From contig JAQCHM010000188.1 in the NCBI GenBank assembly GCA_027730885.1, positions 1 to 6,646 on the forward strand: 6,646 nucleotides of DNA, given 5' to 3'. Positions 5,545 through 6,646 of this stretch are shown piece after piece. The translations under genes and the position numbers were made by a program. The notes under the pieces are model-generated. The model saw only the letters and a list, made by a program, of their open reading frames with translations, had not been told where the DNA came from and searched no databases. Position 1 is the stretch's first letter. Each line of letters begins with the position of its first letter. Source of the DNA: Actinomycetota bacterium. Its GTDB lineage: Bacteria > Actinomycetota > Acidimicrobiia > Acidimicrobiales > SZUA-35.

Positions 5545-6213
5545 GTGAGCCTGTCCGTCGTAGTTGTCGAAGACGAACCCGACATCGCCGACCTCCTCGC
5601 CTTGTACTTCCGTCGTGAGGGCTGGACGGTGCATCTCTGCTCCGATGGCGCCGGTGGACTCGACGCCATACGCGCCCGACAGCCCGACTTCGTGGTGCTC
5701 GACATCGGGCTGCCGGGCGACCTGAACGGCCTCGACGTCTGCCGGGAGGTCCGGGCCAGGAGCGACGTCCCGGTACTCATGCTCACCGCTCGCGACGACG
5801 AGATCGACCGCATCCTCGGTCTCGAGCTCGGCGCAGACGACTATGTGACCAAACCATTCTCACCGAGGGAGGTGGTGGCCCGGGTGAAGGCCATCCTCCG
5901 CCGAGGGCATCGACAATCCGACCCGAGCTCGAACGCCGACTTCGGTGCGATCGCGGTCGATCTCGGGCGCAGGGTCGTCGAAGCCGACGGCAAAGAAGTC
6001 GCGTTGGCCTCCCAGGAGTGGTCGTTGCTCGAGTTCCTGCTCCAGAACTCCGGCATCGTCCTCTCCCGCCAACAGATCCTCGACGGGGCGTGGGGAAGCG
6101 ATTGGTTCGGTGACCCTCGGACCATCGACGTCCACATTCGTCAGCTTCGGCGCAAGCTCGGACCCGACCTGCCGCTGGCGACGGTCCGTGGTGTCGGGTA
6201 CCGGCTCGGCTGA
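5545..6213 (+). CDS. OmpR/PhoB-family response regulator
   Basis: This is a cytoplasmic two-component transcription factor of 222 residues, the usual length. The receiver domain (about 3-120) has the acidic pair Asp10-Glu11, the phospho-acceptor Asp53 in VLDIGLPG, Thr81 (MLTARDD) and Lys103 (TKPFSP), so it should be phosphorylated normally. The winged-helix domain (about 130-222) has EWSLLEFLLQN, ILSRQ-like LSRQQILDGAW, TIDVHIRQLRRKLG as recognition helix and RGVGYRL at the wing. The start is GTG 5545. An in-frame TTG at 5503 would add 14 residues with no domain match and place the direct repeats inside the gene. Neither start has a good Shine-Dalgarno sequence. Its stop overlaps the kinase start by one base (TGATG). 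The stimulus and targets are unknown. Confidence 0.95.
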   Translation: MSLSVVVVEDEPDIADLLALYFRREGWTVHLCSDGAGGLDAIRARQPDFVVLDIGLPGDLNGLDVCREVRARSDVPVLMLTARDDEIDRILGLELGADDYVTKPFSPREVVARVKAILRRGHRQSDPSSNADFGAIAVDLGRRVVEADGKEVALASQEWSLLEFLLQNSGIVLSRQQILDGAWGSDWFGDPRTIDVHIRQLRRKLGPDLPLATVRGVGYRLG

Positions 6214-6646
6214 TGCGCCGTCGGATCATGCTCGCTCTGGTCGGCGTCGCCCTCGCGGCCGTCGTGCTCGTCGGCGCGGGCGTGCTCATCCTCGCGCAGT
6301 TCGGAGCGCGCCAGTCGGCCAGGGACCGCGTGCTGAACCAACTCCTCGTGTTGGCGGAGTTCACCGACGACACCTTCGGCGACGGCTCGGCCGATCGGTT
6401 CCAGCCGACGATCGGCCGTCTCGGCGACGCTCTCGAAGGAGCAGCCGACCTGGTGGTGGTGACCGAATCGGGTCAAGTCCTGGCGTCAGGACGGACCGGC
6501 AGGAGTTCGTTCGCTCTGACCGAGGCCGAGTTGGCCGAGCTGGCAAATGGACCCGTGCTCGTCGACCGGAGCGGCGCGGTCGTGGGCCTCATCCGGGTGG
6601 ACGCCCAGGCCGGGCGGGGCCCCTTGGTCGGTCAGCCGCTGGCCAT
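6213..6646 (+). CDS. Sensor histidine kinase, N-terminal part (runs off the window)
   Basis: The frame from ATG 6213 stays open to the window edge (144 codons). It starts MRRRIM, a positively charged end, then a hydrophobic membrane segment at about 6-29, followed by an extracytoplasmic region that begins QFGARQSARDRVLNQLLVLAEF. Strand-like stretches DLVVVTESGQVLASG (79-93) and VLVDRSGAVVGLIRVD (115-130) suggest a small sensor fold. The second membrane segment, HAMP, His-box and ATPase domains would lie beyond the window. The kinase call therefore rests on the one-base overlap with the response regulator and on the topology. No ligand can be inferred. ATG 6228 is a weaker alternative start. 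Confidence 0.8.
   Translation, partial: MRRRIMLALVGVALAAVVLVGAGVLILAQFGARQSARDRVLNQLLVLAEFTDDTFGDGSADRFQPTIGRLGDALEGAADLVVVTESGQVLASGRTGRSSFALTEAELAELANGPVLVDRSGAVVGLIRVDAQAGRGPLVGQPLA

Noticed and set aside
5783..6373. 196-codon minus-strand frame opposite the response regulator and kinase
   Set aside because: It is low-complexity Arg/Ser/Pro sequence opposite two recognisable plus-strand genes.

Overview
The window is high-GC DNA with G/C-biased third codon positions and densely packed genes. It looks like a chromosomal segment of an actinobacterium. LeuA is the long actinobacterial (Mycobacterium-like) type, and the trpC-trpF pair, a GTG start, a possible leaderless promoter and a DUF3179 lipoprotein fit that group. 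A member of the Acidimicrobiia is my best guess, but the sequence alone cannot prove it. I see no tRNA, rRNA, IS element, prophage, CRISPR array or attachment site.

Layout. (1) 1-133 is the leuA 5' leader. It holds the end of a leucine-rich leader reading frame, a strong terminator-like hairpin with a T-run, and a downstream segment complementary to the leucine codons. (2) 134-1870 (+) is leuA, 2-isopropylmalate synthase, complete. (3) 1809-3155 (-) is a secreted DUF3179 lipoprotein. Its last conserved block has been knocked out of frame, so the reading frame now runs antisense into the end of leuA. (4) 3209-5461 (-) is a compact cluster. In transcription order it holds a small antibiotic-biosynthesis-monooxygenase (ABM) fold protein, trpC, trpF and an uncharacterised Cys/His-rich protein coupled to trpF by a GTGA overlap. 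The DUF3179 gene follows 53 nt later and may be its last member. (5) 5462-5544 is a short divergent promoter region with phased 11-bp direct repeats. (6) 5545-6646 (+) is a two-component system: an OmpR/PhoB-type response regulator and the start of its histidine kinase, which runs off the window.

How the genes work together. LeuA makes the first committed intermediate of leucine synthesis and is probably controlled both by leucine feedback on its C-terminal domain and by the leader RNA. TrpF and TrpC catalyse two consecutive steps of tryptophan synthesis. The other trp genes are not here. The two-component system is divergent from the ABM-trp cluster, and the repeats between them could let the regulator control itself, the cluster, or both.

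Most of the window is ordinary metabolism. The points that deserve attention are the leuA leader architecture, the frameshifted DUF3179 tail, the uncharacterised protein translationally coupled to trpF, and the PhoB-box-like repeats.
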